Source: Isoptericola sp044389085
GTDB lineage: Bacteria; Actinomycetota; Actinomycetes; Actinomycetales; Cellulomonadaceae
NCBI RefSeq assembly: GCF_044389085.1
Contig: NZ_JBIRXP010000004.1
Location: 310,001 to 374,000, forward strand
DNA: 64,000 nt
Direction: 5' to 3'
Part shown: positions 32,215 to 40,435 of the stretch, in pieces
Layout: each line of letters begins with the position of its first letter
How positions within the stretch are numbered: the stretch's first letter is position 1
Translations under genes and position numbers: made by a program
Notes under the pieces: generated by a model
What the model was told of the DNA's origin: nothing
Databases searched by the model: none
What the model saw: the letters and a program-made list of their open reading frames with translations, nothing else

Positions 32215-33752
32215 GGCTCCACGCTAGAACCCTCCTGCGAAGCCTGTCCCGACGCCCGGTCGGCGCGGCTCTGCACCGCGTCGCCCGTGAGCAGGTCCGC
32301 GATCTCCTGCGACTCGCTCTCCAGGGTGTCGGCGTCGACGAGGTCGGACGCGTCCGCGGAGAGGGTCGACGTCACCGCGTCCAGGTAGTCCTGCGCGTCG
32401 CCGCTGTCGTAGACCGACGTGGTGAGGTCCTCGAGGGCGGACTCGTAGGCCGCCGCGAAGTCCTCGTTCTCCAGGAACCGCGTCACGAGCACGTTCCCGC
32501 CCCCGAAGCCGCCGCCGGGCGCGCCCTGCCCGCCCTCCTGCGGGTCGAACCCCTCGGGCTGCCCGCCGTCCGGGGGTGCCTGCTGACCGTCGGGGGCCTC
32601 GGCACCGTCCGGCAGCTCGGCGCCGTCCGGGGGTTCCATGCCCTCCGGCGGCTCGTTCCCCTGACCGCCGGGGCGCCCCGTGCCGCCCATGCCGCCCATG
32701 CCGCCCATCCCGCCGTACGAGAGGTTCTGGTCCCAGGCGACGACCTCCATGAGTCCCGTGTCCGGGTCATAGTGCAGGTAGGCGTTGTTGCCGGGACCGT
32801 CGATGTCGTCGGAGTTCGCGACCAGGTCCTGCGCCGCCAGGTAGCGGGCGAAGGAGTCGACGTCGAGGTGGTCGCCCAGGTGCGCGGCGAACTCCTCGTC
32901 CGTCGAGTCGTTGACGAGCTCGAGGAACTCGGCCAGGGGCGCGTAGGCCTCCTCGTCGGTGCCGCCCGTGCTGTCGTACTTCGCCTCGAACGACTCGGCG
33001 TACGCCGCCGCGTCGTCCTTGACCCCCCAGTCGCCGTCGGCGTCCGCCTTGTACGTGATGCCGCCGTCGGGGTAGTTGTCCTCGTTCCACAGGTCGTCGT
33101 CCGGCAGGTCGACGACCAGGCGCAGCTGCTCGTCGCCGCCGTTCACGCTGAACCGCGTGTAGGTCGCCTGCTCCGCCGTGACGCCCGCGAGCGCCAGCAC
33201 CTGGAGCGCGACCGCCTCGTTGAGCGACGACTCGGTGGTGTTGCCGCGCACGACGAGGTCCGCGCGGCCGTCGTGCTCCTGGCCGTCCACGTACTTGTCG
33301 AGCCGGATGAGCCACGGCAGGCCCGCCGGGTCGTCGGCCGACGCCGAGCCGTCGCCCTCGTCGAACCCGGGGGCCTGCTGGTCGTCCTGGCCGTCGCCGC
33401 CGAGGCCACGCAGGCTGGAGTTGCCCTTGAGCCGCAGCCCGACGTCGTCGTACTCCTCGCCGTCGATGGTCACGGTGGCGCTGATCCAGTCCTTGTCGCC
33501 GGTGTCGGCGAAGGTGTCGAGCATCTCCTGGTAGTCGTCCTCGTCGTACTCGACCGCGACGGTGTGGACGGTGCTCGTGTCGAAGAAGTCGCCGGCGTCG
33601 TCCGCCGAGGTGGGCGCGCCGCAGGCCGAGAGCGCTCCGGCGAGCGCGACGGCCCCCGCCCCGGCGACGAGCCGCCGGGGCGGGGCGAACGGGTGGGCGC
33701 CGGCTGCGGCGGGGCCGCGGCCGCGCCGGGGGGTGAGGTCGTCTCGCATCAT
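32211..33752 (-). CDS. CotH kinase family lipoprotein
   Basis: About 513 residues. The signal peptide ends in a lipobox (ALSACG). The CotH domain has DVGLRLKGNSSLRGL, LPWLIRLDKYVDGQ, NDSTDEEF and the DxD-like active-site area YLHYDPDTGLMEVVAWDQNLSYGG. Secreted CotH proteins are atypical kinases; bacterial surface substrates are unknown. After the active site there is a long low-complexity insert rich in GGM and PPDGAE repeats (about residues 335-410). Two adjacent ATGs (33752, 33749) or GTG 33761 could start it; 33752 is used. Confidence 0.87.
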   Translation of the reverse strand: MMRDDLTPRRGRGPAAAGAHPFAPPRRLVAGAGAVALAGALSACGAPTSADDAGDFFDTSTVHTVAVEYDEDDYQEMLDTFADTGDKDWISATVTIDGEEYDDVGLRLKGNSSLRGLGGDGQDDQQAPGFDEGDGSASADDPAGLPWLIRLDKYVDGQEHDGRADLVVRGNTTESSLNEAVALQVLALAGVTAEQATYTRFSVNGGDEQLRLVVDLPDDDLWNEDNYPDGGITYKADADGDWGVKDDAAAYAESFEAKYDSTGGTDEEAYAPLAEFLELVNDSTDEEFAAHLGDHLDVDSFARYLAAQDLVANSDDIDGPGNNAYLHYDPDTGLMEVVAWDQNLSYGGMGGMGGMGGTGRPGGQGNEPPEGMEPPDGAELPDGAEAPDGQQAPPDGGQPEGFDPQEGGQGAPGGGFGGGNVLVTRFLENEDFAAAYESALEDLTTSVYDSGDAQDYLDAVTSTLSADASDLVDADTLESESQEIADLLTGDAVQSRADRASGQASQEGSSVEP

Positions 33753-33830
33753 GCCGCCCACGTCATCATCCCGGCCTGTGCGGCTCCTCCGAGAGTCGTG
33801 GGTGGGCGCTGGTGGCCGCGACCCCGGACC

Positions 33831-35141
33831 TCACACCTCCTGCGGCACCGGGGACGGGCCCGCCGGGGCCACCAGGTCGCGCGTGATCGCCGCGACGTCG
33901 CGCGCGCCGGTGAGCGCCATCGTGAGGTCGAGCTCGGCGAGCACGTTGCGGATCACCTCCTCGACGCCGGCCTGACCCGCCACGGCGTACCCGTAGAGGT
34001 ACGGCCTGCCCAGCAGGACCGCGTCGGCACCCAGCGCGAGGGCGACCAGCACGTCGGCGCCGGTGCGCACGCCGCTGTCGAACAGCACGGTGCGGTCGGG
34101 GCCGACGGCGTCGCGCACGGCGACGAGGGCGTCGAGCGACGCCACGGAGTTGTCCACCTGCCGCCCCCCGTGGTTCGACACGACGACGCCGTCGACGCCG
34201 AGGTCGAACGCCCGGCGCGCGTCGTCGGGGTGCAGGATCCCCTTGAGCACGACCGGCAGCCGGGTGCGGTCGCGCAGGGTCGCCAGGTGCTCCCACGACA
34301 GGCCGGGGTTGGAGTAGACGTCGAGGAAGGTCTCGACGGCGGCGCGGGGCTCCGGCGACCGCAGGTTGTCCCGGAACCGGCCGGGGTACGCGCGCGTCAT
34401 CGCGAGCAGCGAGCGCACCGCGCCCGCGGTGACCTGCACCGCGTCCCGCGCGCCGGACGCCGCGGCGCGCGCGACCCGCTCGCGCACCAGCTCGCCGAAC
34501 CGCGGGTCGCTCGTGTACTGCGCGATGCCGAGACCGCGCGCGAACGGCAGGGAGCCCAGGTCGAGGTCCTGCGGGCGCCAGCCCAGCACGGTGGTGTCGA
34601 GGGTGACGACGAGCGCGCCCGCCCCGGACGCCTCGGCCCGCGCGATGAGGGAGTCGACGAGCGCCTCGTCGGTGCTCCAGTAGAGCTGGAACCACCGCGC
34701 GGCGTCCCCCATCTCGGCGGCGCACGCCTCCATCGGGTGGCAGGCCTGGTTGGACAGCACGTACGGGACCCCGGTGGCGGCCGCCGCGCGCGCGACGGCG
34801 AGGTCGGCGTCGGCGCCCAGCAGCGCCGCCGCCCCGACGGGCGCGAGCAGCAGCGGGCTCGCGTGCCGGGTGCCGAACAGCTCGACCGACGGGTCGCGCT
34901 CGACGGCGCCGTTGGCCATGCGCGGCACGACCGCCCACCGGTCGAACGCCTCCCGGTTGCGCCGCATCGTCCGGCCGTCGCCGGCACCGCCCGCGACGTA
35001 CGCCCAGGCCCGCACGCTGCTGGCCCGGCGCGCGGCACGCTCCAGCGCGGCCGTGCTCGTGGGGACGCGGGGGCGCCGGCCCAGCACCCCGGCGCGGTAG
35101 ATCGTGGACTGTCGGGCCAGCCCTGCCCCTGGCGCGCTCAT
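33831..35141 (-). CDS. FMN-dependent alpha-hydroxy-acid oxidase (lactate 2-monooxygenase-like)
   Basis: 436 residues, TIM-barrel of the glycolate/lactate oxidase family. Key blocks: WAYVAGGAGDGRTMRRN, PVGAAALLG, WFQLYWSTD, the FMN-binding Lys in LPVVLKGILHPDDA, the active-site His/Arg in VVVSNHGGRQVDNS, and VLFDSGVRTGADVL. The extended N-terminus fits the lactate 2-monooxygenase/mycofactocin-like subgroup. Its start overlaps the small upstream gene by 4 bp (35138-35141), indicating coupling. Substrate not decided by sequence. Confidence 0.92.
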   Translation of the reverse strand: MSAPGAGLARQSTIYRAGVLGRRPRVPTSTAALERAARRASSVRAWAYVAGGAGDGRTMRRNREAFDRWAVVPRMANGAVERDPSVELFGTRHASPLLLAPVGAAALLGADADLAVARAAAATGVPYVLSNQACHPMEACAAEMGDAARWFQLYWSTDEALVDSLIARAEASGAGALVVTLDTTVLGWRPQDLDLGSLPFARGLGIAQYTSDPRFGELVRERVARAAASGARDAVQVTAGAVRSLLAMTRAYPGRFRDNLRSPEPRAAVETFLDVYSNPGLSWEHLATLRDRTRLPVVLKGILHPDDARRAFDLGVDGVVVSNHGGRQVDNSVASLDALVAVRDAVGPDRTVLFDSGVRTGADVLVALALGADAVLLGRPYLYGYAVAGQAGVEEVIRNVLAELDLTMALTGARDVAAITRDLVAPAGPSPVPQEV

Positions 35142-35449
35142 CCGACCGGCCGCACGCGGAGGATCTCCGTGCGCGCGATCGCGCGGTCGCGCACGTCGAG
35201 CCGCGCCTCGCGGTCGGGATCGGCCAGGAAGTCCGCGAGCGCCTCCTCGTCGGGCATCTCGATGAGCTGCACCTCGGTCGGCTGGACGGCGCCGTGCGCG
35301 GCGTCGTCGGTGTGCGCCACGTTGGTCACGCGGTGCAGCACCCGTCCGCCGTGCCGCGGCACCAGCGCCAGCACCTCGGTCTCGTAGTCGGCCAGCGTCG
35401 GGGCCTCGCCGTCGGCCGCCCACAGCAGCACGCACAGGGTGATCGCCAT
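35138..35449 (-). CDS. Small DUF1330-like protein
   Basis: 103 residues with a ferredoxin-like dimeric barrel pattern: ALVPRHGGRVLHRV, then TEVQLIEMPDEEALADFLADPD, as in DUF1330/Dabb-type proteins. Function unknown. It is translationally coupled (ATGA) to the alpha-hydroxy-acid oxidase gene that follows, so it may act on or protect the same metabolite. GAAGG lies upstream of ATG 35449. Confidence 0.75.
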   Translation of the reverse strand: MAITLCVLLWAADGEAPTLADYETEVLALVPRHGGRVLHRVTNVAHTDDAAHGAVQPTEVQLIEMPDEEALADFLADPDREARLDVRDRAIARTEILRVRPVG

Positions 35450-35505
35450 CGTCCACCTTCTCCTTCTCGCGGGACCGGTCCAGGGCCGGTCGTGCGCCGA
35501 TCCTG

Positions 35506-35976
35506 TCAGTCCTGCGCGAGCCGTGGGGGAAACCCGCCCGTGGCGACCGGTCCCCAGCGCTCGATCGTGACCCGCACCAGCGACTTGCCCTGCCGCACCA
35601 TCGCGGCACGGTACTCGTCCCAGTCCGGGTGCTCCCTGCCCGCGGCCGCCCGGTAGTAGTCGACCAGCGGCTCGACGGAGTCCGGGACGTCCAGCACCTC
35701 GGCGGTGCCGTCCACCTGGACCCACGCGTCGTCGAAGTCGTCGCCGAGCGCCAGAAACGAGGCCTGGGGGCGGCGGCGCAGGTTGGCCGCCTTGGCCCGG
35801 TCCGGGTACGTGGAGACGACGACCCGCCCCTCGCCGTCCACCCCGTAGGTGACGGGGCTGAGCTGGGGCGAGCCGTCGCCGCGCGTCGTCACCAGGACGC
35901 CGTGCCGTCGGGACCGGAGGAAGTCGAGCAGCTCTTCGCGCTCGACGCGGGTGTTCGTCGCGATCCTGGGTGCCAT
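35506..35976 (-). CDS. PPOX-class F420-dependent oxidoreductase-like protein
   Basis: 156 residues, split barrel. LLDFLRSRRHGVLVTTRGDG, SPQLSPVTYGVDGEGRVVVST, and KAANLRRRPQASFLAL are the core of the TIGR03618-type pyridoxamine-oxidase-like proteins that use F420 or FMN. ATG 35976 is used; GTG 35985 would add three residues. Substrate unknown. Stands alone between the DUF1330-like gene and the ribosomal-protein operon. Confidence 0.88.
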   Translation of the reverse strand: MAPRIATNTRVEREELLDFLRSRRHGVLVTTRGDGSPQLSPVTYGVDGEGRVVVSTYPDRAKAANLRRRPQASFLALGDDFDDAWVQVDGTAEVLDVPDSVEPLVDYYRAAAGREHPDWDEYRAAMVRQGKSLVRVTIERWGPVATGGFPPRLAQD

Positions 35977-36028
35977 GGGCACCACCCTGGCACGGCCGGC
36001 GACGCGTCGTCGCCGCCGGCCGCCCGGG

Positions 36029-36151
36029 TCAGCCCTGGCGGGCCTTGAACCGCGGGTTCTGCGGGTTGATGACGAACGTCCTGCCGCGGCGCCGGACGAC
36101 CTTGGCGCCCGGCAGCCGCTTCAGCGACCTCAGCGAGGCCCGGACCTTCAT
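36029..36151 (-). CDS. rpmJ: Ribosomal protein bL36, cysteine-free paralogue
   Basis: 40 residues (MKVRASLRSLKRLPGAKVVR at the start; ends NPQNPRFKARQG). It lacks the zinc-binding Cys/His of the primary bL36, so it is the C-minus form made under zinc limitation. It overlaps rpmE2 by 4 bp (36148-36151) and is the third gene of a Zur-box-controlled rpmG-rpmE2-rpmJ operon. Confidence 0.95.
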   Translation of the reverse strand: MKVRASLRSLKRLPGAKVVRRRGRTFVINPQNPRFKARQG

Positions 36152-36426
36152 CGGGCGTCCTGCCCGTAGCGGCGCCGGAACTTCTCGACGCGGCCGGCGG
36201 TGTCGACGACGCGCGCGGCGCCGGTCCAGAACGGGTGGCTGGCGCTCGAGATCTCGACGTCGACGACGGGGTAGGTGCGGCCGTCCTCCCACTCGATCGT
36301 GCGGGTGGGGCGGCCGGGCCCGGAGGCGGTCTCCCCCGCCAGCGTGGAGCGCGTGAGGAACGCGGTGCCGGCGCTGGTGTCGCGGAAGACGACGGGGCCG
36401 TAGGTGGGGTGGATGCTCTGCTTCAT
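36148..36426 (-). CDS. rpmE2: Ribosomal protein bL31 type B
   Basis: 92 residues: MKQSIHPTYGPVVFRDTSAG at the start, TYPVVDVEISSASHPFWTG and VEKFRRRYG at the end. The CxxC of zinc-dependent bL31 is absent, identifying the type B paralogue that replaces the zinc form when zinc is scarce. GGAGG lies upstream of ATG 36426. Coupled to rpmJ by ATGA. Confidence 0.96.
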   Translation of the reverse strand: MKQSIHPTYGPVVFRDTSAGTAFLTRSTLAGETASGPGRPTRTIEWEDGRTYPVVDVEISSASHPFWTGAARVVDTAGRVEKFRRRYGQDAR

Positions 36427-36479
36427 GGTGGTGCCTCCTTCGGAAGGGCTGGACGTGGTGACCTCGGGCGGTGCGGCCG

Positions 36480-36647
36480 TCAGCGCTCCTCGCGGAAGTC
36501 GACGTGCCGGCGCACGACGGGGTCGTACTTGCTCAGCACGACGCGGTCGGGGTCGTTGCGGCGGTTCTTGCGGGTGACGTACGTGAAGCCCGTGCCCGCC
36601 GTCGAGCGGAGCTTGACGATCGGGCGCAGGTCGGTGCGGGATGCCAT
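36480..36647 (-). CDS. rpmG: Ribosomal protein bL33, cysteine-free paralogue
   Basis: 55 residues: MASRTDLRPIVKLRSTAGTG at the start, YVTRKNRRNDPDRVVLSKYD, then VRRHVDFREER. No cysteines, so it is the zinc-independent form. First gene of the operon; GAGAGAA precedes the ATG. Two Zur-like boxes lie 42 and 80 bp upstream of its start, shared with the divergent COG0523 gene. Confidence 0.96.
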   Translation of the reverse strand: MASRTDLRPIVKLRSTAGTGFTYVTRKNRRNDPDRVVLSKYDPVVRRHVDFREER

Positions 36648-36688
36648 CAGACGTTCTCTCCTCGTGCCCAGGTCCGGAGGACCATGAC

Positions 36689-36703
36689 TGAGAATGGTTC
36701 TCG
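36689..36703. promoter_or_regulatory. Zur box, rpmG-proximal copy
   Basis: TGAGAATGGTTCTCG, an inverted repeat with one terminal mismatch to the second copy's palindrome. It fits the actinobacterial Zur pattern (TGA-AA--N--TT-TCA) and sits in front of three zinc-independent ribosomal protein genes. Confidence 0.8.
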
Positions 36704-36726
36704 ACAGGCCGCTAGAGTGACAGACC

Positions 36727-36741
36727 TGAGAACCGTTCTCA
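36727..36741. promoter_or_regulatory. Zur box, COG0523-proximal copy
   Basis: TGAGAACCGTTCTCA is a perfect 7-1-7 palindrome, 38 bp (start to start) from the first copy. A -10-like TAGAGT (36713-36718) for the plus-strand gene lies between the boxes, so one Zur-DNA complex could shut both directions. Confidence 0.85.
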
Positions 36742-36774
36742 ACTTCTGTCATCCCTAACCCACCGGAGGCGCCC

Positions 36775-37920
36775 GTGATTCCCGACCCCCCGAAGCCCCC
36801 CGCGCTGAGCGTGCTCGTCGCCGTCGACCCGGTGCTGCGCGACGCCGCCGCCGCGAGCCTCACCCTCGACGCGCCCGACGTCGTCGTGGTGCGCCACGAC
36901 CTCGTCCCCGCCGCCGGGGCGCTGCGCCGCGTCGTCGTCGACGCGAGCGGCGTGCTGGAGGACGAGACCGTGCCGCTGGAGCACGCGTGCGTGTCGTGCA
37001 GCGTGCGCGAGGACGCCGTGCCGACCCTCGCCCGCCTCGCCGGCGACGGGCGCTGGCACCACCTGGTGCTCGCCCTGCCCGTCACGGCGGAGCCGCTGCC
37101 CGTCGCGCACGCACTGGCGGCGCAGGCGGAGCCCGGCGGGGCGCTCGAGGGCCTGCGGCTCGCCGCGACCGTCGGCGTCGTCGACCTCGACACCCTGGAG
37201 GCCGACCTGCTCGGCGACGACCTGGTCGACGAGCGCGGGCTCGCGCTCACCGACGACGACCAGCGCCCGGTCGGCGAGGCCCTGGCCGCCCAGCTGGAGC
37301 AGGTGGACGTGGTCGTCACGTCCGGCGGCTCGCCCACCGGCAGCGGGCTCGTCGAGCGGTTGCGCGCCGCCGACGGCGAACGGGTCGACGGGCTGCACGA
37401 CCTGGAGCCGGCCGTCCTGACGGGGCGGACCCACGCCCCCGCCGCCGCCGAGCGGCGCGCCCACCCGCTCGGCACCCCGGGTTCCCGGCCCGGTCACCAC
37501 CGCCGCGGGCGCGACCCGCACGACCGCAGCTGGAGCCTGCTGCTGCGCTCCGACCGGCCCTTCCACCCCGAACGGCTGCTCGCGCACGTCGAGGACCTGG
37601 GCACCGGCCCGGTGCGCAGCCGCGGCGTCTTCCACGTGCCGAACCGGCCCGACTCCGCCTGCCTGTGGGAGGGCGCGGGCGGCGCCCTGTGCGTGGCGGA
37701 CCTCGGCACGTGGGACGCGGTCGCGGCCGGCCACCGGCCCGTCACCCGCATCCTCGTGGTCGGCGCGGGCGAGCCGCACGAGGCCCGCGCGGTGCACGAC
37801 CGGATCCTCGACGCCTTCGGCGAGGCCCTGGCCACGGCGGACGAGGTCGCCGACGGCGGGCTGCGCTGGCTCGGACGGGAGGACGTGCTGGCACCCTGGC
37901 TGGGAACACGCACCGCATAG
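36775..37920 (+). CDS. COG0523 (CobW-like) zinc-limitation protein without a P-loop
   Basis: 381 residues from GTG 36775, with GGAGG at 36764-36768. It has the COG0523 cysteine motif in a degenerate CxxC form (HACVSCSVREDAVPTLARLA) and the C-terminal CobW domain (RSWSLLLRSDRPFHPERLL, SRGVFHVPNRPD). The N-terminal Walker A GxxGxGKT expected in this GTPase family is missing: the corresponding region is SVLVAVDPVLRDAAAASLTL. It may therefore not hydrolyse GTP. Zur control and divergence from C-minus ribosomal proteins suggest a role in zinc-starved ribosome remodelling or zinc allocation. Confidence 0.85.
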   Translation: MIPDPPKPPALSVLVAVDPVLRDAAAASLTLDAPDVVVVRHDLVPAAGALRRVVVDASGVLEDETVPLEHACVSCSVREDAVPTLARLAGDGRWHHLVLALPVTAEPLPVAHALAAQAEPGGALEGLRLAATVGVVDLDTLEADLLGDDLVDERGLALTDDDQRPVGEALAAQLEQVDVVVTSGGSPTGSGLVERLRAADGERVDGLHDLEPAVLTGRTHAPAAAERRAHPLGTPGSRPGHHRRGRDPHDRSWSLLLRSDRPFHPERLLAHVEDLGTGPVRSRGVFHVPNRPDSACLWEGAGGALCVADLGTWDAVAAGHRPVTRILVVGAGEPHEARAVHDRILDAFGEALATADEVADGGLRWLGREDVLAPWLGTRTA

Positions 37921-38026
37921 CCGCTGTTCTCCCCGCGCGGGTCCCCGGCCGCCCTCGCCGAGACCGGCGGCCGGAGCCGTCATAGGCTCCTCGCGGACCC
38001 GCGCCCACCACGGACGGGAGACACTC

Positions 38027-39850
38027 ATGGCTGCACGCGCGCTCGCCGAACGGCTGCGCACCGAGTCCGGTGCCGCGCTGCTGCTCGTGGGCGTGACGCT
38101 GCTGGCCCTGGTGTGGGCGAACTCGCCGCTGTCCGGCTGGTACGAGCGGCTGTGGGAGCTGCCGATCAACGTCGACGTCGGCGACCTGCGCTTCGACATG
38201 GACCTGCACCACTGGGTCAACGACGGCCTCATGGTGCTGTTCTTCTTCGTCGTCGGCCTCGAGGTGCGCCAGGAGCTGGCCATCGGGTCGCTGCGGCAGC
38301 GCAGCCAGCGCCTGGTGCCCCTCGTGGCCGGCACCCTCGGCGTGATCGTCCCCGCGCTGGTCTTCCTCGCCGTCGCCGGGCACGCCGACCCGCACGGCTG
38401 GGGCGTCGTCGTCGGCACGGACACGGCGTTCCTGCTGGGCGTGCTCGCCCTCGTCGGCCCGGCGATGTCGAGCCAGCTGCGCGTCTTCCTGCTCACGCTC
38501 TCGGTGGTGGACGACTTCCTCGCCGTCGGCATCATCGGCGTCGTCTACTCGGAGGACGTGCGGCTCGCCCCGCTGCTCGTGGCGCTGGCCGCCCTCGCCG
38601 GGCTGTGGCTGCTGGGCCGCATGCGGGAGTGGCGCAGCTCGCCGTACGTGCTGGTGGTCGTGGTGCTGTGGGGCGCGACCGTGCAGGCGGGCGTGCACCC
38701 GTCGATCGCGGGGATGCTCGCCGGCCTGCTGGTGCCCGCCGTCGCCACCCGGCGCGACGACGTGCTGCAGGCCAAGAGCCTGTTCCGCGACTTCTGGCAG
38801 TCGCCCAGCGCCAGCGTGGCGCGCAACGCCCGCGTCGGCCTCGCCCGCTCCATCTCCGTCAACCACCGCCTGCACGACGTCCTGCGCGGGCCCGTGTCCC
38901 TCGTCGTCGTGCCGCTGTTCGCGCTGGCCAACGCCGGGATCGACCTGCGTGGCGGCGCGCTGGGCGCGGCCCTCGGCTCGGTGATCACGTGGGGCGTCGT
39001 GGCGGGCCTGGTCGTGGGCAAGCTCGTGGGCATCGGGCTCGGCACGTGGGGCGCGGTCCGCGCCGGGCTCGGTCGCCTGCCCGACGGCGTGGGCCCGGGC
39101 AGCGTGCTCGGCGGCGCGGCCCTGTCCGGCATCGGCTTCACCGTGTCGCTGCTGGTGGTGGACCTCGCGTTCGACGGCACGCCCGCCGGGCAGGCCGCCA
39201 CCGTCGGCATCCTCATCGCGATGGCGCTGTCCACCCTGCTGGGATGGACGATCTTCACCGTGGCCCGCGTGCGGTATGGGGAGGCGAGCGCCGACCTGCC
39301 CGTCACGCTCAGCCCCGCCGTCGACCCCGACCGCGACCACGCGAAGGGCGACGTCGACGCCGCGCACACCGTCGTCGAGTACCTCGACTTCGAGTGCCCG
39401 TTCTGCGCCCGCGCCACCGGCATGGGCGCCGAGCTGCGCGAGCACTTCGGCGACCGCGTGCGGTACGTCGTGCGGCACCTGCCGCTGGAGGACGTGCACC
39501 CGCACGCCTACCTCGCCGCCGTCGCGGCCGAGGCCGCCGAGCGGCAGGGCCGGTTCTGGGAGATGCACGACCAGCTGTTCACGCACCAGTCCCACCTGGA
39601 GCCGGAGGAGCTGCGCGAGCACGCCGCCACGGTCGGCCTCGACCTCGAGCGGTTCGACGCCGACATGGCCGACGAGGCCCTGCACGCCCGGGTCCGCGAG
39701 GACCAGGCGAGCGCGACGGCGTCCGGGGCCCGCGGCACGCCGACGTTCTTCCTCGACGGTGTGCGGCACCGCGGGCCGCACGACGCGCGCACCCTCATCG
39801 CCGCGCTCGAGGCGAACGAGGACGACCCGGCGCTGCGCCGGCGCTCCTAG
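38027..39850 (+). CDS. nhaA: NhaA Na+/H+ antiporter fused to a DsbA-like thioredoxin domain
   Basis: 607 residues. Residues 1-415 form NhaA (ANSPLSGWYERLWELP, FFFVVGLEVRQEL, the double Asp in LTLSVVDDFLAVGIIG, ALSGIGFTVSLLV). After a short loop, residues 425-600 are a DsbA-fold thioredoxin domain with active-site FECPFCARATG and the cis-Pro in GARGTPTFFLDG. Fusions of this type are known in actinobacteria, but how the redox domain affects antiport is unclear. GGGAGA precedes ATG 38027. The gene appears to stand alone. Confidence 0.95.
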   Translation: MAARALAERLRTESGAALLLVGVTLLALVWANSPLSGWYERLWELPINVDVGDLRFDMDLHHWVNDGLMVLFFFVVGLEVRQELAIGSLRQRSQRLVPLVAGTLGVIVPALVFLAVAGHADPHGWGVVVGTDTAFLLGVLALVGPAMSSQLRVFLLTLSVVDDFLAVGIIGVVYSEDVRLAPLLVALAALAGLWLLGRMREWRSSPYVLVVVVLWGATVQAGVHPSIAGMLAGLLVPAVATRRDDVLQAKSLFRDFWQSPSASVARNARVGLARSISVNHRLHDVLRGPVSLVVVPLFALANAGIDLRGGALGAALGSVITWGVVAGLVVGKLVGIGLGTWGAVRAGLGRLPDGVGPGSVLGGAALSGIGFTVSLLVVDLAFDGTPAGQAATVGILIAMALSTLLGWTIFTVARVRYGEASADLPVTLSPAVDPDRDHAKGDVDAAHTVVEYLDFECPFCARATGMGAELREHFGDRVRYVVRHLPLEDVHPHAYLAAVAAEAAERQGRFWEMHDQLFTHQSHLEPEELREHAATVGLDLERFDADMADEALHARVREDQASATASGARGTPTFFLDGVRHRGPHDARTLIAALEANEDDPALRRRS

Positions 39851-39909
39851 CCCCGGCGCCGGGTCGCGGCCCGCTGGACCCCGGCGATCGCGGACGCCAG
39901 GATGACGAC

Positions 39910-40416
39910 ATGGGATACCAGACCGAACCCGTCACCGCGGCCGACCTGCCGTACCTGCGCCGCTGCGTGGACCTGGCGCGGGAGGCGCTGGACGACGGGG
40001 ACGAGCCGTTCGGCTCCCTCCTGGTCGACGCCCAGGGCGTCGTCGTCTTCGAGGACCGCAACCGCGTCAAGGACGGCGACCACACCCGCCACCCCGAGCT
40101 CGAGATCGCCCGCTGGGCGGCCACGCACCTCACGCCCGAGGAGCGGGCGGGCGCCACCGCGTACACGTCGGGCGAGCACTGCGCGATGTGCAGCGCAGCG
40201 CACGCGTGGGTGGGCCTCGGGCCGATCGTCTACGCGACGAGCACCGCCCAGCTCACGGCGTGGCTGGAGGGGTGGGGGGTCCCGGCGGGTCCCGTGACCC
40301 CGCTGCCCGTGGGCGACGTCGCGCCCGGGACCCCCACGCGCGGGCCCGCCCCAAAGCTCGCCGACGAGGTGCGCGCCCTGCACGCCCGCCTGCACGGCGT
40401 GCGCGACCCCGGCTGA
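39910..40416 (+). CDS. Nucleoside/cytidine deaminase-like protein (TadA/GuaD family)
   Basis: 168 residues. The deaminase zinc site is HPELEIARWA (His and Glu) and SGEHCAMCSAAHAW (two Cys). EPFGSLLVDAQGVVV matches the N-terminal substrate loop of guanine/cytosine-type deaminases. A second ATG at 39902 reads another frame with no protein character. CAGGAT lies 6 nt upstream of the ATG, close to a leaderless arrangement. Confidence 0.9.
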   Translation: MGYQTEPVTAADLPYLRRCVDLAREALDDGDEPFGSLLVDAQGVVVFEDRNRVKDGDHTRHPELEIARWAATHLTPEERAGATAYTSGEHCAMCSAAHAWVGLGPIVYATSTAQLTAWLEGWGVPAGPVTPLPVGDVAPGTPTRGPAPKLADEVRALHARLHGVRDPG

Positions 40417-40435
40417 CGGTGTTTGCCTGGGGAGC

